The notes beneath the pieces are model-generated. The model worked only from the letters and a program-made list of their open reading frames with translations, made no database searches and was not told the origin of the DNA. Positions 28,057-38,060 of a stretch of 64,000 nucleotides of DNA are shown here, piece by piece. Source of the stretch: Lampris incognitus (taxonomy: Eukaryota > Chordata > Actinopteri > Lampriformes > Lampridae); the NCBI RefSeq assembly GCF_029633865.1, contig NC_079216.1:61882915-61946914 (forward strand), given 5' to 3'. Made by a program: the position numbers and the translations under genes. Position 1 is the stretch's first letter. Each line of letters begins with the position of its first letter.

Positions 28057-28618
28057 TGTAGCGTCCCTCAATTAGAAGGCTACGAGACATCGACTGGTTT
28101 CACTAGCACTTTATTAGTGACAGTACACAGGCTACTGTGGGCCGTAGCCAACAACAAAACCTTTTTACTTTTTATAGTGTGTTCTCAGCACTCCCTACTC
28201 GCTTGGCTCCAGCTTATCATCTAACTCCGCTCCCCAGAACTAATGTAAACTACTAATAAGACACGTTAGTCCCTAGCTAACGGGTCTGACCCTTTAGCCG
28301 AGCGGTTAGTGATGTCGCCTTGCGGTGCAATACAACCCGTATCGAATCCCGCACCGGGCAAGAAAATAACCGGTTACATTGGTGGCAGCGGTGGGATCCG
28401 GAAGTGTGCAGATCCTCAGAAGTCTCTTCGGAGCGCGGGAAGAACAAGCGCGAGGGCGCGCTTCCGGGGAGGGTGACGACTGTAAACTACTAATAAGACA
28501 CATTAGTCCCTAGCTAACGGGTCCGACCCTTTAGCCGAGCGGTTAGCGATGTCGCCTTGGGGTGCAATATACCCCTTATCGAATCCCGCACCGGGCAAGA
28601 AAATAACCGGTTACACTA
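28057..28618 (+). mobile_element. LTR-like element with duplicated tRNA-like module
   Basis: A 322-bp LTR-like unit runs from TGTAGCG (28057) to CCGGTTACA (28378). TTGGTGGCAGCGGTGGGATC follows it directly, in the position and style of a primer-binding site of fish Ty3/gypsy elements. After about 100 bp, the last ~135 bp of the unit is repeated (28481-28618, TGTAAACTACTAATAAGACA ... CCGGTTACAC). Each copy contains TTTAGCCGAGCGGTTAG (A-box-like) and ATCGAATCCCGCACCGG (B-box-like). No pol reading frame is present between them, so this is a deleted or recombined element. Confidence 0.55.
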
Positions 28619-28944
28619 ACGAGAACAACAACACAAACATCCTCCCTAACTCTGCCAATCACAAGAACACCATCTCACCCAAATCATCGCCACAGGCAAC
28701 TGAAAATTTTTTTAATTCTACATACAACGAACACAAAAAAATTTAAAAAAAAAAAAGAAAGAGGGGGGGAATAAAAGTAAAGAAAATTAAATAAAGAAAA
28801 TTAAATGCATAAATGAAAGGGAGGGGAGTCCGAGGGGTTTTCTGCAAGTTCAAGTTCTATCAGGTCAGAGAGAAATAATGACACAGTTCCCTATGAAATA
28901 TGCAGAAATTTTGCAACTAAAATAATAATAATAATAATAATTAA

Positions 28945-29783
28945 GGCCGCAAGCGGCATTGGGAGGGGTCCAAGCGTTGCCACTGTTGCGCCCCCTATGG
29001 AGCAATTTGAATGGTTTTGTCCTCATGATCATATACCTTCACCCAACGTAAATAATTAACGCTATGATACGTAGGGGCCTTTTATACACCTGGCCTGTAA
29101 TAGACTACCGTTTCAACATGAAACTAAACCGCTGTTGGTAATGTAATAAAGATTGAAGAATCTTGCTTCAGAAACAGCAGCCTACCCGAGTTTCCAACTA
29201 GATATGACAATGTCGGATTACTTGGGTCGCCTGTGTCCTAGACGATTACCGTAATTTTTTAAAATGTCGTAACACTTCCATTGCTTCAGAAACATGTGCC
29301 AGAGTTTCCAAAACTGGACCAGACGGTGCCTGATTTCTTGCGTCCTAGCCGACTGCCGTAAAAAGAAAAAGTATGTCGTTAAACCCAGGTGTCCTGGCGT
29401 GTGGCATGTAGAGCTGCAGCGCTTCCACACCAAATAAGTCAAAATAGCGGGCAAACTATATGACCGACATAGGTGGTCCCAATAGTAAAGTTGTTGAGCA
29501 CATTGAGATGCATAGGTCGATTAAGTTTTGTGTTGATCTGACTTATGCTGTGGGAGTTATGGCCTTTTAAGCACGACCCTTTGTTATAGCGCCACCATCT
29601 GGCTGACATGGGTGATTTGTACTGCCAGAGTAGTGGGGGGCCGTATGAATGCACCTACCAAATTTGGTTGGTCTAGGACTTACGGTTGCTGAGCCTCACA
29701 CACTTTTAGTGGAGAAAAATAATAATAATCCCAACAAATACAATAGGGTTCCACCAGCTTCGCTGCTTGGACCCCTAATAATA
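28945..29783. repeat. Dispersed fish repeat (GGCCGCAAGCGGC type)
   Basis: Begins after an (ATA)n tract with TTAAGGCCGCAAGCGGCATT and ends with CAATAGGGTTCCACCAGCTT, then CGCTGCTTGGACCCCTAATA. This start/end pair is typical of an abundant non-coding fish element, probably a non-autonomous DNA transposon. There is no coding potential. Confidence 0.6.
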
Positions 29784-29786
29784 GGC

Positions 29787-30352
29787 TAGTGGTTCTCAAC
29801 CTTTTTGGGGTCCTGGACCCCCTGCGTATTTTTGATCTACCCTGAGGACCCCCTCCACCTGATCTTGGGGGAGGGGGGTTGCAATTTGATAGAAACAGTA
29901 GAAACTGCATTTTAAATTGCATTATAGCATTTATTCACTCTTTGGGGCAAAAATAAGAGCTTTCAGTTGTAACTTAGATATAGTTAACAAAACAGAATTC
30001 TTATGCAGTAACTTTCAGATATATGTAACAAAACAGAATATGTATTCAGTAACTTCCAGATATATGTAACAACAGAATTTTTATGCAGTAACTTTTAACA
30101 ATGCAAACGGGAGCGAGATCTCTTATCAAAATACAATAAATTACACTTGTGAAACAGATGTAATTAGAGAAAAAAAGTCCTGTTAGCCTTTATAGTTTAG
30201 GTAGATAAAGGTCTCAGTCACATCTGAGTAAAATAATTCTATTTCTATAAATGTCATAGGATCTTTTTTTAAAGATATTTTATTTTCACGGACCCCTTGC
30301 AATTACACCACGGACCACTAGGGGTCCGCGGACCCCCGGTTGAGAAACACTG
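29787..30352. mobile_element. Non-autonomous hAT-like element (CAGTGGTTCTCAACC type)
   Basis: Left end TAGTGGTTCTCAACCTTTTT and right end GGTTGAGAAACACTG are terminal inverted repeats of the hAT type. Near each end lie the typical GGGGTCC..GACCCCC blocks. The AT-rich middle contains about three tandem copies of a CAGTAACTTTCAGATATATG-like unit (29985-30100). I could not confirm an 8-bp duplication. No transposase is encoded. Confidence 0.75.
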
Positions 30353-30779
30353 TTAAATAGCCAACTGAAAATGGCTGACAGGCCCCACAGGCTCCAAGCA
30401 TACAACATGCTCACTGACTTCCCAGAAATCCCAGGAACCGCAACAGACCGTCAAAAACGAACATGTCACCCAGTCCATTGCACTGCCAAGTTCTCTTTGT
30501 GTGTAAATGAGCGGGAGAAGTGAAAGCTGCGCAAGTTAATAATTAACGAGACAGGTAAAAAAAAATGTAAACGGACTCTCTTCGCGCCGTTTTAGAATCG
30601 CACAGACGTCCGCTGAAACGCGTATCTCACTCATGTACATCCATACAACGAGCCGCCTCGATCCCCGCTCTGGATCTGGCGATCGATGCCACGTGGCTCG
30701 TCACTCGGCTAGTTTCGTCTGGGGGGGGCCGGAGCGTAAACAGGAAATCGGGAACGTCTCGAGTCTTCGTGAACTGAGG
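30353..30779. other. 5' flank of lactb, becoming CpG-rich
   Basis: No exon is recognised. From about 30580 the sequence becomes CpG-rich, which suggests the edge of the CpG island serving lactb. Confidence 0.35.
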
Positions 30780-30788
30780 TTCCCGGCC

Positions 30789-31377
30789 GCGATATTATGA
30801 ACCCTACATAGGCCTCGCCAAAATCCCGTTTCTGGCTTTGTCACGTGTGCGCCACCGTAGCAACGCGAAAATATGTTGTTATGGGGTTAGCGCTCATCAA
30901 GGAAACGCTGTACACCCACAACTTAACCTGTCTAAGTTATCCACAATCAACATTAACGTTTTTAACTCAATCTTTGCTTGCTCCACGTTTGAGCATAGGA
31001 TACTTCACCCCTTATCATGACTAGCTGGTAAATAGTGAGATTGCTCTTTATACACAGGTAACAACTTACTGATCAGCTTTCTTAAATGTGAGAAAGTCTA
31101 TTTATTAGATATATGTTCATTTTCAGACAACTAACGTTACTTACCTCCGTTCTGTTGTTGACAGCCAGCAGTCCAAAATTACAAAAGCAGCCAGCTGTCC
31201 AAAATTGCGAAAAATACAAAATTACAAAATTGAAGGTAGCTAACGTTAGCTTTGCTTCGCACCGAGTTGATAGTTGATTGTTTCCTCAGCAACGCAGCGG
31301 AAATCCGGCGTCCGTTCGCGAGATTTGGGACAGGGTACGGGATTTTGGCGAGGCCTATGTAGGGTTCATAATATCGC
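30789..31377. mobile_element. 589-bp inverted-repeat transposon at the lactb promoter
   Basis: Perfect 40-bp terminal inverted repeats at 30789-30828 and 31338-31377 (outer ends GCGATATTATGAACCCTACA; inner CGCCAAAATCCCG). They are flanked by an exact 9-bp duplication TTCCCGGCC at 30780-30788 and 31378-31386. The interior is AT-rich without a transposase. A 9-bp duplication fits Mutator-like elements best; the superfamily is otherwise unidentified. It ends 56 bp before the lactb start codon, so it separates the gene from its ancestral upstream DNA. Confidence 0.88.
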
Positions 31378-31860
31378 TTCCCGGCCAGCCAGCCCGCCCC
31401 CGCGTCGGCGAAAAGCGCTCAAGCCTCGCCGAGATGTCGCGGCTGTTGCTGCTGAGCCGCGTTTGCGCCAAGTGCAGATGTCTCCCCCCACCAGGCGCGC
31501 GTAATTCGGCTTCGTCGCCGACCGACCGCCGAGTGTCGGGCGAGCGGTCCGTCTTTCCGCTGCGGCGACAAAGGCAGCTCGCGAGGAGGTCGGGCGCGCC
31601 GACTTTCGGACGGCGCGGGAAGTCCGCCGTTTGGTTCTACGGGCTCGGCGCCGGACTAGCGTTGGCTCTCGGTCTGAGGCACCGCTCCGACCCGGCGGAC
31701 GGTTCGTGCGACGACGAAGCGACGCGTGACGAGGGGGCTCGGCGGTACGACGCTGCGATCGAAGCCAGCAGGGACCACGTGGAGCGGATAAAGGTAAGCG
31801 TGAGGGTAGGCTGCCCCGCGCTAACACGCGTGTCCCCGGGGGGGGGGGGGCGCACGCGTT
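31378..31860 (+). promoter_or_regulatory. CpG-rich core promoter and first exon of lactb
   Basis: Dense CpG sequence surrounds the lactb ATG (31434), with no TATA box, as for a housekeeping gene. The transcription start must lie either in the 56 bp between the transposon end and the ATG or inside the transposon. Confidence 0.55.
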
Positions 31861-34800
31861 CCGCACGCTTCTGTCAGCCCGGCTATTAACCAGACCTCTC
31901 CCGTTGCAGGATGAGGTCGGGGCCCCTGGGCTGGTGATAGGGGTGTCCGTGGATGGCACTCAAGTCTGGTGTGAAGGTTGGTGTCAAACAGGCATTCAGA
32001 TGTTTTTTTCCCCTTTAGTCGGATTCACATTCTGCATGCGTCCTGCTGTGTGACTTGGCACAGGAATTGGCTGCGCTGATTTGGAGAATCGGGTACCGTG
32101 CCATCCAGGGACAGTGATGCGCATTGCCAGCATCAGTAAGCCCCTCACCTCCGCAGCTGCAGCGCGCCTGTGGCAAGAGGGGAAACTGGACCTTGATGTG
32201 CCAGTTCAAAAGTATGTCCCAGAGTTCCCCCCAAAACAGTTTGACGGAGAAGATGTAAGTTGCTTGAAATTGGCATCAACATAAGCAGACGAGTTTCCAC
32301 GGCCTGCACGCTCTTGCCCTTCTCTCTCTCTCTCTCTCTCTCTCTCCCTCTCCTTTTTTTGGTTTTTGTGGAGTTCAGATGTTTCCTCTTCCATCACGTA
32401 GGTCACAATAACCCCCCGCATGATTCTCTCTCACCTAAGCGGGATACGGCACTACGAGAAGGATGCCAAGAAGGTGAGAGAGGACAGGGAGAAAGCCAAG
32501 CGAACTTTGAAGTCTCCCGTGAAAAAGGAAAAGAGAGTGAGTGAAAACAAGGAGAACTCCAAGACGGAAGACGCCACTGAGGGCAAAGAGGCCAAGCAGG
32601 CTCTGAGGAAAAGGGAGTTTGAGCAAGAGGAGTACTACCTGAAAGAAAACTTTGACAGTGTCGTCCAGTCTTTGGACCTGTTCAAGGACGACCCTCTAAT
32701 TTTCAAACCTGGTAAAGTGTGCATTTAGCTCACTGAATTGCAGTACAATTACATTCTGATTTTCTTTTCTTTTTTTTAAGTAACCGACTTGAGTGGCTAA
32801 ATTAAGTCTGCTTTTGACTGTTTACAGGCACCACCTTCCTGTATTCAACCCATGCCTTCACTTTGTTGAGCGCCATCGTGGAGCGAGCTGCCGGTCAACG
32901 CTTCTTGGATCACATGATGGATATGTTCCGTGAACTGGGAATGCTGAACACTGTGCCAGATGAGAATGATCCTATTATTTATCACCGCTCAAGGTAACAT
33001 ATAACAGCCTCTAGTCAAACTCTAGTGAGAACCAAAGTATTGTGTCAAATCAGTCACGAATTGCATCAGCTGCATGATCAGCAACGTCCCATCACATCCC
33101 GGTGGTACAGAGAATAAGTCTATTGCTTGTTTGCAGTCATGTGCTTCTGATGACCTGCGAGATTCAGGTGGAGGGCAGGGAGTGAAAAGCAGAATGGACG
33201 AGATGGAGGAAAGCCCGAACTGTGCTAGTTTAGACGATATTATGAGAGAAAGGTATAAACAGAAAGTAAGATATGTTGGACATGATCCTTATGTTATGAA
33301 GAGCTTGAAAGACTTGCCTGCTATCGAGGCAGTAGGTATAAGCAATCAGTACCTTGTCCTTCAGACATCCTTCTACTCAAGACAACAAATGAAAGCGTAC
33401 AAAAGCATGGAGGCATACAACTGTTGTTAGCAGTTGGGTCCACAACCTTTGTATCAAGGTGCTACACAACTATTGTCATTTGGTTTTTGCCAGGGCGAGC
33501 GGCTTTTCTTTCCTGTGGATTAACCTAACGACAAACATTCAATGCCGCAGCGCCTCTCAACATTGCTAGGTTAACCACTGTCAAAGGTCCGGTGAAATGC
33601 CACTAGAGATGTGGATCATCGCGAAACAAGATGGAGAAGTCATTACAGCTCATTGCAGTTGCGTGGCAGGTTAAGTTACTTGCGTTTGCCTGCCTTTTCT
33701 GTAATTTATAACCCCGATTTAAGTGGTAGCGGTGTCGCTTGTAGCTATTTTAAATCTATCACCAGTGCACACTCCCAGATGAACTGCAAAATACAAGTTT
33801 ACATTTGTGGTTAGTAAAGAAATATCTATCCCATTCAGATTGTCAGATTCCTGTTTTCATGTCGGGGCAGTTCTGTTTTGCATTGGAGCTGGTGTTAAGA
33901 TGCGGGATACAGCCTCCTGCACAACGGAAATGTGCAAGTGGCTGATGCCGTCACGTAAAAAAAAATTACATATCAATGCTGTTGTTTTTATTCCTTGTTC
34001 AGGTTTAGAAAGCTAAAATAGCCACAGCTGGTAAGACTCGCACAGTTGAAAAACCTGCATTAAAAATAAGACGTTGGGAGCCCAGTGTAAAACCTTGTCT
34101 TCATTCTTCTGGCTTAACTGTGTGTCCAATGCTTTAGTCTTAAAATCACTCAGCTCTGTTGTGGTTTTCTTTAGAACATCCTCCCATCTTCTCAGTGTCC
34201 ATCTTGCATCTGCATACATGGCAGTAGGGAGAGGGATTAGTTATTCAAATTACTCCCCAAATTATTAATCTACTACTACTACTACTACTACTTTCGGCTG
34301 CTCCCTTTAGGGGTCGCCACAGCGGATCATCCGTTTCTATTTCTTCCTGTCCTCTGCATCTTCCTCTGTCACACCAGCCACCTGCATGTCCTCTCTCACC
34401 ACATCCATAAACCTCCTCTTTGGCCTTCCTCTTCTCCTCTTCCCTGGCAGCTCCATATTCAGCATCCTTCTCCCAGTATACCCAGCATCTCTCCTCCACA
34501 CATGTCCAAACCATCTCAGTCTTGTCTCTCTTGCCTTGTCTCCAAACCGTCCAACCTGAGCTGTCCCTCTAATATACTCATTCCTAATCCTGTCCTTCTT
34601 CGTCACTCCCAGTGAAAATCTTAGCATCTTCAACTCTGCCACCTCCAGCTCCGCCTCCTGTCTTTTCATCAGTGCCACTGTCTCTAAACCATATAACCTA
34701 GCTGGTCTCACAACCATCCTGTAAACCTTCTCTTTAACTCTTGCTGGTACCCTTCTGTCACAAATCACTCCTGACACTCTTCTCCACCCACTCCCCCCTG

Positions 34801-35887
34801 CCTGCACTCTCTTCACCTCTCTACTGCACTCCCTCTTACTTTGAACAGTTGACCCCAAGTATTTAAACTCATTCCCAATTATTAATGATGATGATAATGT
34901 TACATTTTATATAGTGCAACAATGACGTAAATTGTTGTTGTCTAGTTATCTCCGTTGTTAACATTCTTACAAAGGTTCAATCTATCTGGTCCAATATAGT
35001 TGCAGACTCATTTCTTTATACCCTTATTTAACCAAGTGAGTTAATTGAGAACTAAGTTATCTACATTGTGTAAGCCTAATTCAAAGTTTACATTCATTAG
35101 TTTTTTCAAACTATAAGATACTGGCTACACGTACTATTAATACTGTTCATTTACCGTGTCGACCGTATAATATCTGTCAGACACTCCTTGCCCTCCATCT
35201 GGAAATCGCGTCCATTTGTGACGTCGTCCGCAAACAAGCGGTTGCTTTGAAAATGATTCCTATTATTTGTTGTGAATAGAATTGCTTTAAGTTTACACAG
35301 TGAAAACAATGAGAACGTTGGGATGATTTGAATCCGTCCTTTCACTGACTGTGTTCTTCCACAGATTTTATCATCATAACAAGACGGGGCGCGTGGTAAA
35401 CTGCCCGTATGTAGACAACTCGTACAAGTGGGCAGGAGGCGGCTTTCTTTCCACCGCTGGAGATCTGCTGCTGTTTGGCAATGCCTTACTCTACAGCTAT
35501 CAGGTGGCCCACCTGAAGGACAGCAAAGGCCTGCTGCCTGGCTTCCTCAAACCCCAAACTGCCCTGAATCTGTGGAGCCCGGTGGACAGGACAGAGGCCA
35601 GCTGGGATAAGGATGGACTGTATGCTCAGGGCTGGCTGGTGGTGGAGAAACTACAGAAATATGGTCAGTGTCGGTGTCGCAGGCACTATGTCTCACACAC
35701 AGGAGGGGCTGTGGGGGCTAGCAGTGTGCTTCTGGTGTTGCCCAGTGAAGAGGATTCACTCCAACAACAGACACCACCGCTCCCACAGGGGGTAGTGGTC
35801 ACCATCCTCACTAATATGCAGTCTGTGGGACTCAATAGCGTAGCTCTAAAAATCGCTCTCGAGTTTGACAGAGCCAGAGGCCTTTGA
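31434..35887 (+). CDS. lactb: Serine beta-lactamase-like protein LACTB, mitochondrial
   Basis: Six exons: 31434-31793, 31910-31976, 32064-32254, 32402-32711, 32828-32993 and 35365-35887, giving 538 residues (human about 547). The family descends from bacterial penicillin-binding/beta-lactamase proteins (peptidase family S12). LACTB forms filaments in the mitochondrial intermembrane space and affects lipid metabolism. Visible here are an Arg/Ser-rich N-terminus, a hydrophobic segment at 66-81 (VWFYGLGAGLALALGL), the catalytic SxxK motif Ser165-Ile-Ser-Lys168, Tyr315-Ser-Thr in the YxN position, and the His-Thr-Gly-Gly motif at 476-479. A Lys/Glu-rich insert, usual for the animal protein, occupies about 226-290. 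All motifs are intact, so it should be functional. An in-frame TTG upstream (31278) is not a start. Intron 5 is long and contains transposon remnants. Confidence 0.95.
33074..34017 (+). pseudogene. SWIM zinc-finger transposon-type gene relic, spliced
   Basis: Within lactb intron 5, same strand. Three pieces line up as one protein. 33074-33430 encodes ERYKQKVRYVGHDPYVMKSL and LQTSFYSRQQMKAYKSMEAY. 33601-33669 encodes EMWIIAKQDGEVITAHCSC, then VAG at a GT. 33839-34017 encodes LSDSCFHVGAVLFCIGAGVK and MRDTASCTTEMCKWLMPSRK. Together they have a SWIM-type CxC...C-x-H zinc finger as in multi-copy fish proteins that also carry a YqaJ-like nuclease. A ~169-bp intron interrupts the SWIM finger between CSCVAG and LSDSCFH. 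A stop at 33428, a one-base phase mismatch at the donor and the missing C-terminus make it a pseudogene. Confidence 0.6.
34270..34876 (-). mobile_element. 5'-truncated RTE LINE copy in lactb intron 5
   Basis: The 3' 0.6 kb of the RTE element described at 20758-23903, with the (CTA)n tail at 34270-34292 and C-terminal frame MGSTVQSKRECSREVKRVQA ... RLRWFGHVWRRDAGYTGRRM. Flanked by a 10-bp duplication AATTATTAAT at 34260-34269 and 34877-34886. 5' truncation is normal for LINE insertions. Confidence 0.88.
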
Positions 35888-36440
35888 GAGTATGTGCTTT
35901 ACTCAGCAGAAACAAAAATGTTTACATTTCACTGCGCATTAATTTCATTTGAATCGCTTCATTTGATATCTGTCAACCTTTTTAAACATACTTTTAAATA
36001 ATGCCAGAAAATAGTTTGTGAAATCAAATAAATTCTACATTTTACATGGATTTGGATTAAATATAGATTTTATGATTGTTATAATGGCTGTAGACTACTT
36101 TGCATTTCAGCACACCGCATAACTGCCATGACAGCCTTATTGCCACTAGGTGGTAGCAATACACAGGACAGCGCTCCTGCTAAGGGAGGGTCACTTTAGT
36201 TCGTTTTCGAAAATGCATCAGTTCATGCGTTGCTTCATTAAAATGGGACTTTATGTACTTTTAATTGTTTAAAAAAGTGTTGAAGATAGCACAACACAAA
36301 GATAGTCATATGCACATCCAGACCTGAGGAAGACGGGTGTAAAAGACATTCATGAGGAGTCTGTTCTAGTTGAAAGAAGAAGGCCACTTTACTAGGTCAT
36401 TGTACAGTTACAACGAAATGTGTTCTCTCGATTTAACTCA
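35888..36440 (+). terminator. lactb 3' UTR and poly(A) signal
   Basis: AT-rich 3' UTR after the TGA at 35885-35887. An AATAAA at about 36027-36032 is the likely polyadenylation signal. Nothing else is recognised up to the SINE at 36441. Confidence 0.55.
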
Positions 36441-36718
36441 TCCCATTGTATAGGAGCAGTGGGCAGCTGCAGCGCCCGGGGACCAAGTCCAGTTATTTTT
36501 CCCTGTTGCCTTGGTCAGGGGCACAGACAGCAGTAGTAACCCTAACAGGCATGTCTTTTGGGTGGGAAGGAAACCGGAGCTCCTGGAGGAAACCCACACA
36601 GACACGGGGAAAACATGCAAACTCCACACAGAAAGGACCTGGGACGGCTTGGGGTTCGAACCCAGGACCTTCTCGCTGTCAGGCAACAGCGCTAACCACT
36701 GGGCCACCGTGCTGCCCA
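36441..36718 (-). mobile_element. tRNA-headed dispersed repeat, family C, copy 2
   Basis: On the minus strand: GGCAGCACGGTGGCCCAGTG, then GGGTTCGAACCCC, GGAGTTTGCATGTTTTCCCC and CTCCGGTTTCCTTCCCACCC. Same family as 7771-8119. No gene. Confidence 0.75.
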
Positions 36719-37021
36719 ACCTCGCTCCATAAATGAGGGAGCTCTAATTCTATTGTGGAGAGAATTTTGTCTTCACAATAACCTACAGCTAATAGATATC
36801 TGAATATTCTGTTCTGCTAAACCAGTATGGTAGATCACCTTAGGCTTCACGTTGCACGAAACAAATATGTTTGGTATTTCAGACCGGAAAAGTGTTTTTG
36901 TGTCACAGTGAGGGTCTAGTCTAGCCAGACCTCAGGTCATGACAACACGCCAAACAACATGTTGCTCCAGCTTTTTTCGTTGCTTATGAGTTGTAGCTTA
37001 TAAATGCTTGTGTTGTGGAAG

Positions 37022-38060
37022 TGTCGTTATGCATGCTCAATAATCTAAGTAAGAAAATCAAAGAACTGGCGTCCGGGTTGCATAGCGGTCTATTCCGTTG
37101 CCTACCAACATGGGGATCGTCGGTTCGAATCCCCGTGTTACCTCCGGCTTGGTCGGGCGTCCCTGCAGACACAATTGGCTATGTCTGCGGGTGGGAAGCC
37201 GGATGTGGGTATGTGTCCTGGTCGCTGCACTAGCGCCTCCTCTGGTTGGTCGGGGCGCCTGTTCGGGGGGGAGGGGGAACTGGGGGGGAATGGCGTGATC
37301 CTCCCACACGCTACTTCCCCCTCGCGAAGCTCCTTACTGTCAGGTGAAAAGAAGCGGCTGGCGCCTCCACATGTATCGGAGGAGGCATGTGGTGGCCTGC
37401 AGCACCCCCTCCCCCCCGCCCCGGATCAGCAGAGGGGGTGGAGCAGCGACGGGGACGGCTTGGAAGAGTGGGGTAATTGGCCGGGTACAATCGGGGAGAA
37501 AAAGGGGGGGGGGGAGAGAAAATCCGAGAAAGTTGAATCAGTTCATCTGACACAACGTTTATTGACAGAAACGTTTCATCAGTCATCTAACAGGATGATG
37601 TGTCCTAAACACACAACTCATCCATCCGTCAGGCCAGGACTCCGCAGTCTACACCAGTCTACAGGCCAGTGGCCACTCTTTCAAGGATGAGAATGTGCAC
37701 ATCCTTGATAGGGAGGAACACTGGTTTGAACGGGGAGTCTATGTGAAGAGGGAACGACCAGATCTGAACCGGGGGGGGGGGGGGGGGGCTACAAGTACAT
37801 CTGTTGCTATCTTACTATGATTGCAAACATTCCCAAATCCTCTGTGAATAGTACACATGGCCACTGAAACTCTAGTTAATGGTCACACCCATAATTGCAT
37901 ATGACAATGATCGTTGGTGTCGGTCGTTATGCAACTGTATTGTTTATAAGGGTGGGGACACCTGCAGTCAGTTTAGACCGGAGAGGTCACTTAGATGACG
38001 AAGCGTTTCTGTCAGTAAACTTTGTGTCCAGATGAACGGATTCAACTTGCTTTTGATTTT
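37022..38060 (+). mobile_element. Penelope-like element remnant interrupted by a SINE
   Basis: The left end GCATGCTCAATAATCTAAGT..AAAATCAAAGAA continues after the nested SINE as AGTTGAATCAGTTCATCTG (37530-37549). The right end near 38030 is its inverted copy (CAGATGAACGGATTCAACTT). In the middle (37660-37770) a frame reads SFKDENVHILDREEHWFERG, then VYVKRERPDLNRGG. This matches the C-terminal segment of the GIY-YIG endonuclease of fish Penelope-like retroelements. It ends in a long G run (37771-37788). Related remnants lie at 51300-51805 and 40233-40353. Confidence 0.6.
37066..37516 (+). mobile_element. tRNA-derived SINE, family A, copy 2
   Basis: The head GGCGTCCGGGTTGCATAGCG, then GGTTCGAATCCCC, starts a 451-bp SINE related to 5658-6094. 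Target duplications are AGAAAATCAAAGAA (37052-37065) and AGAAAATCCGAGAA (37517-37530). It is inserted inside the Penelope-like remnant and is therefore younger than it. The tail ends in TACAATCGGGGAGAAAAAGG and a G run. Confidence 0.85.

Noticed and set aside
31278-31433. N-terminal extension of lactb by 52 codons
   Set aside because: The frame is open but the codon at 31278 is TTG, and most of the extension lies in the transposon. The ATG at 31434 gives the expected Arg-rich mitochondrial N-terminus.
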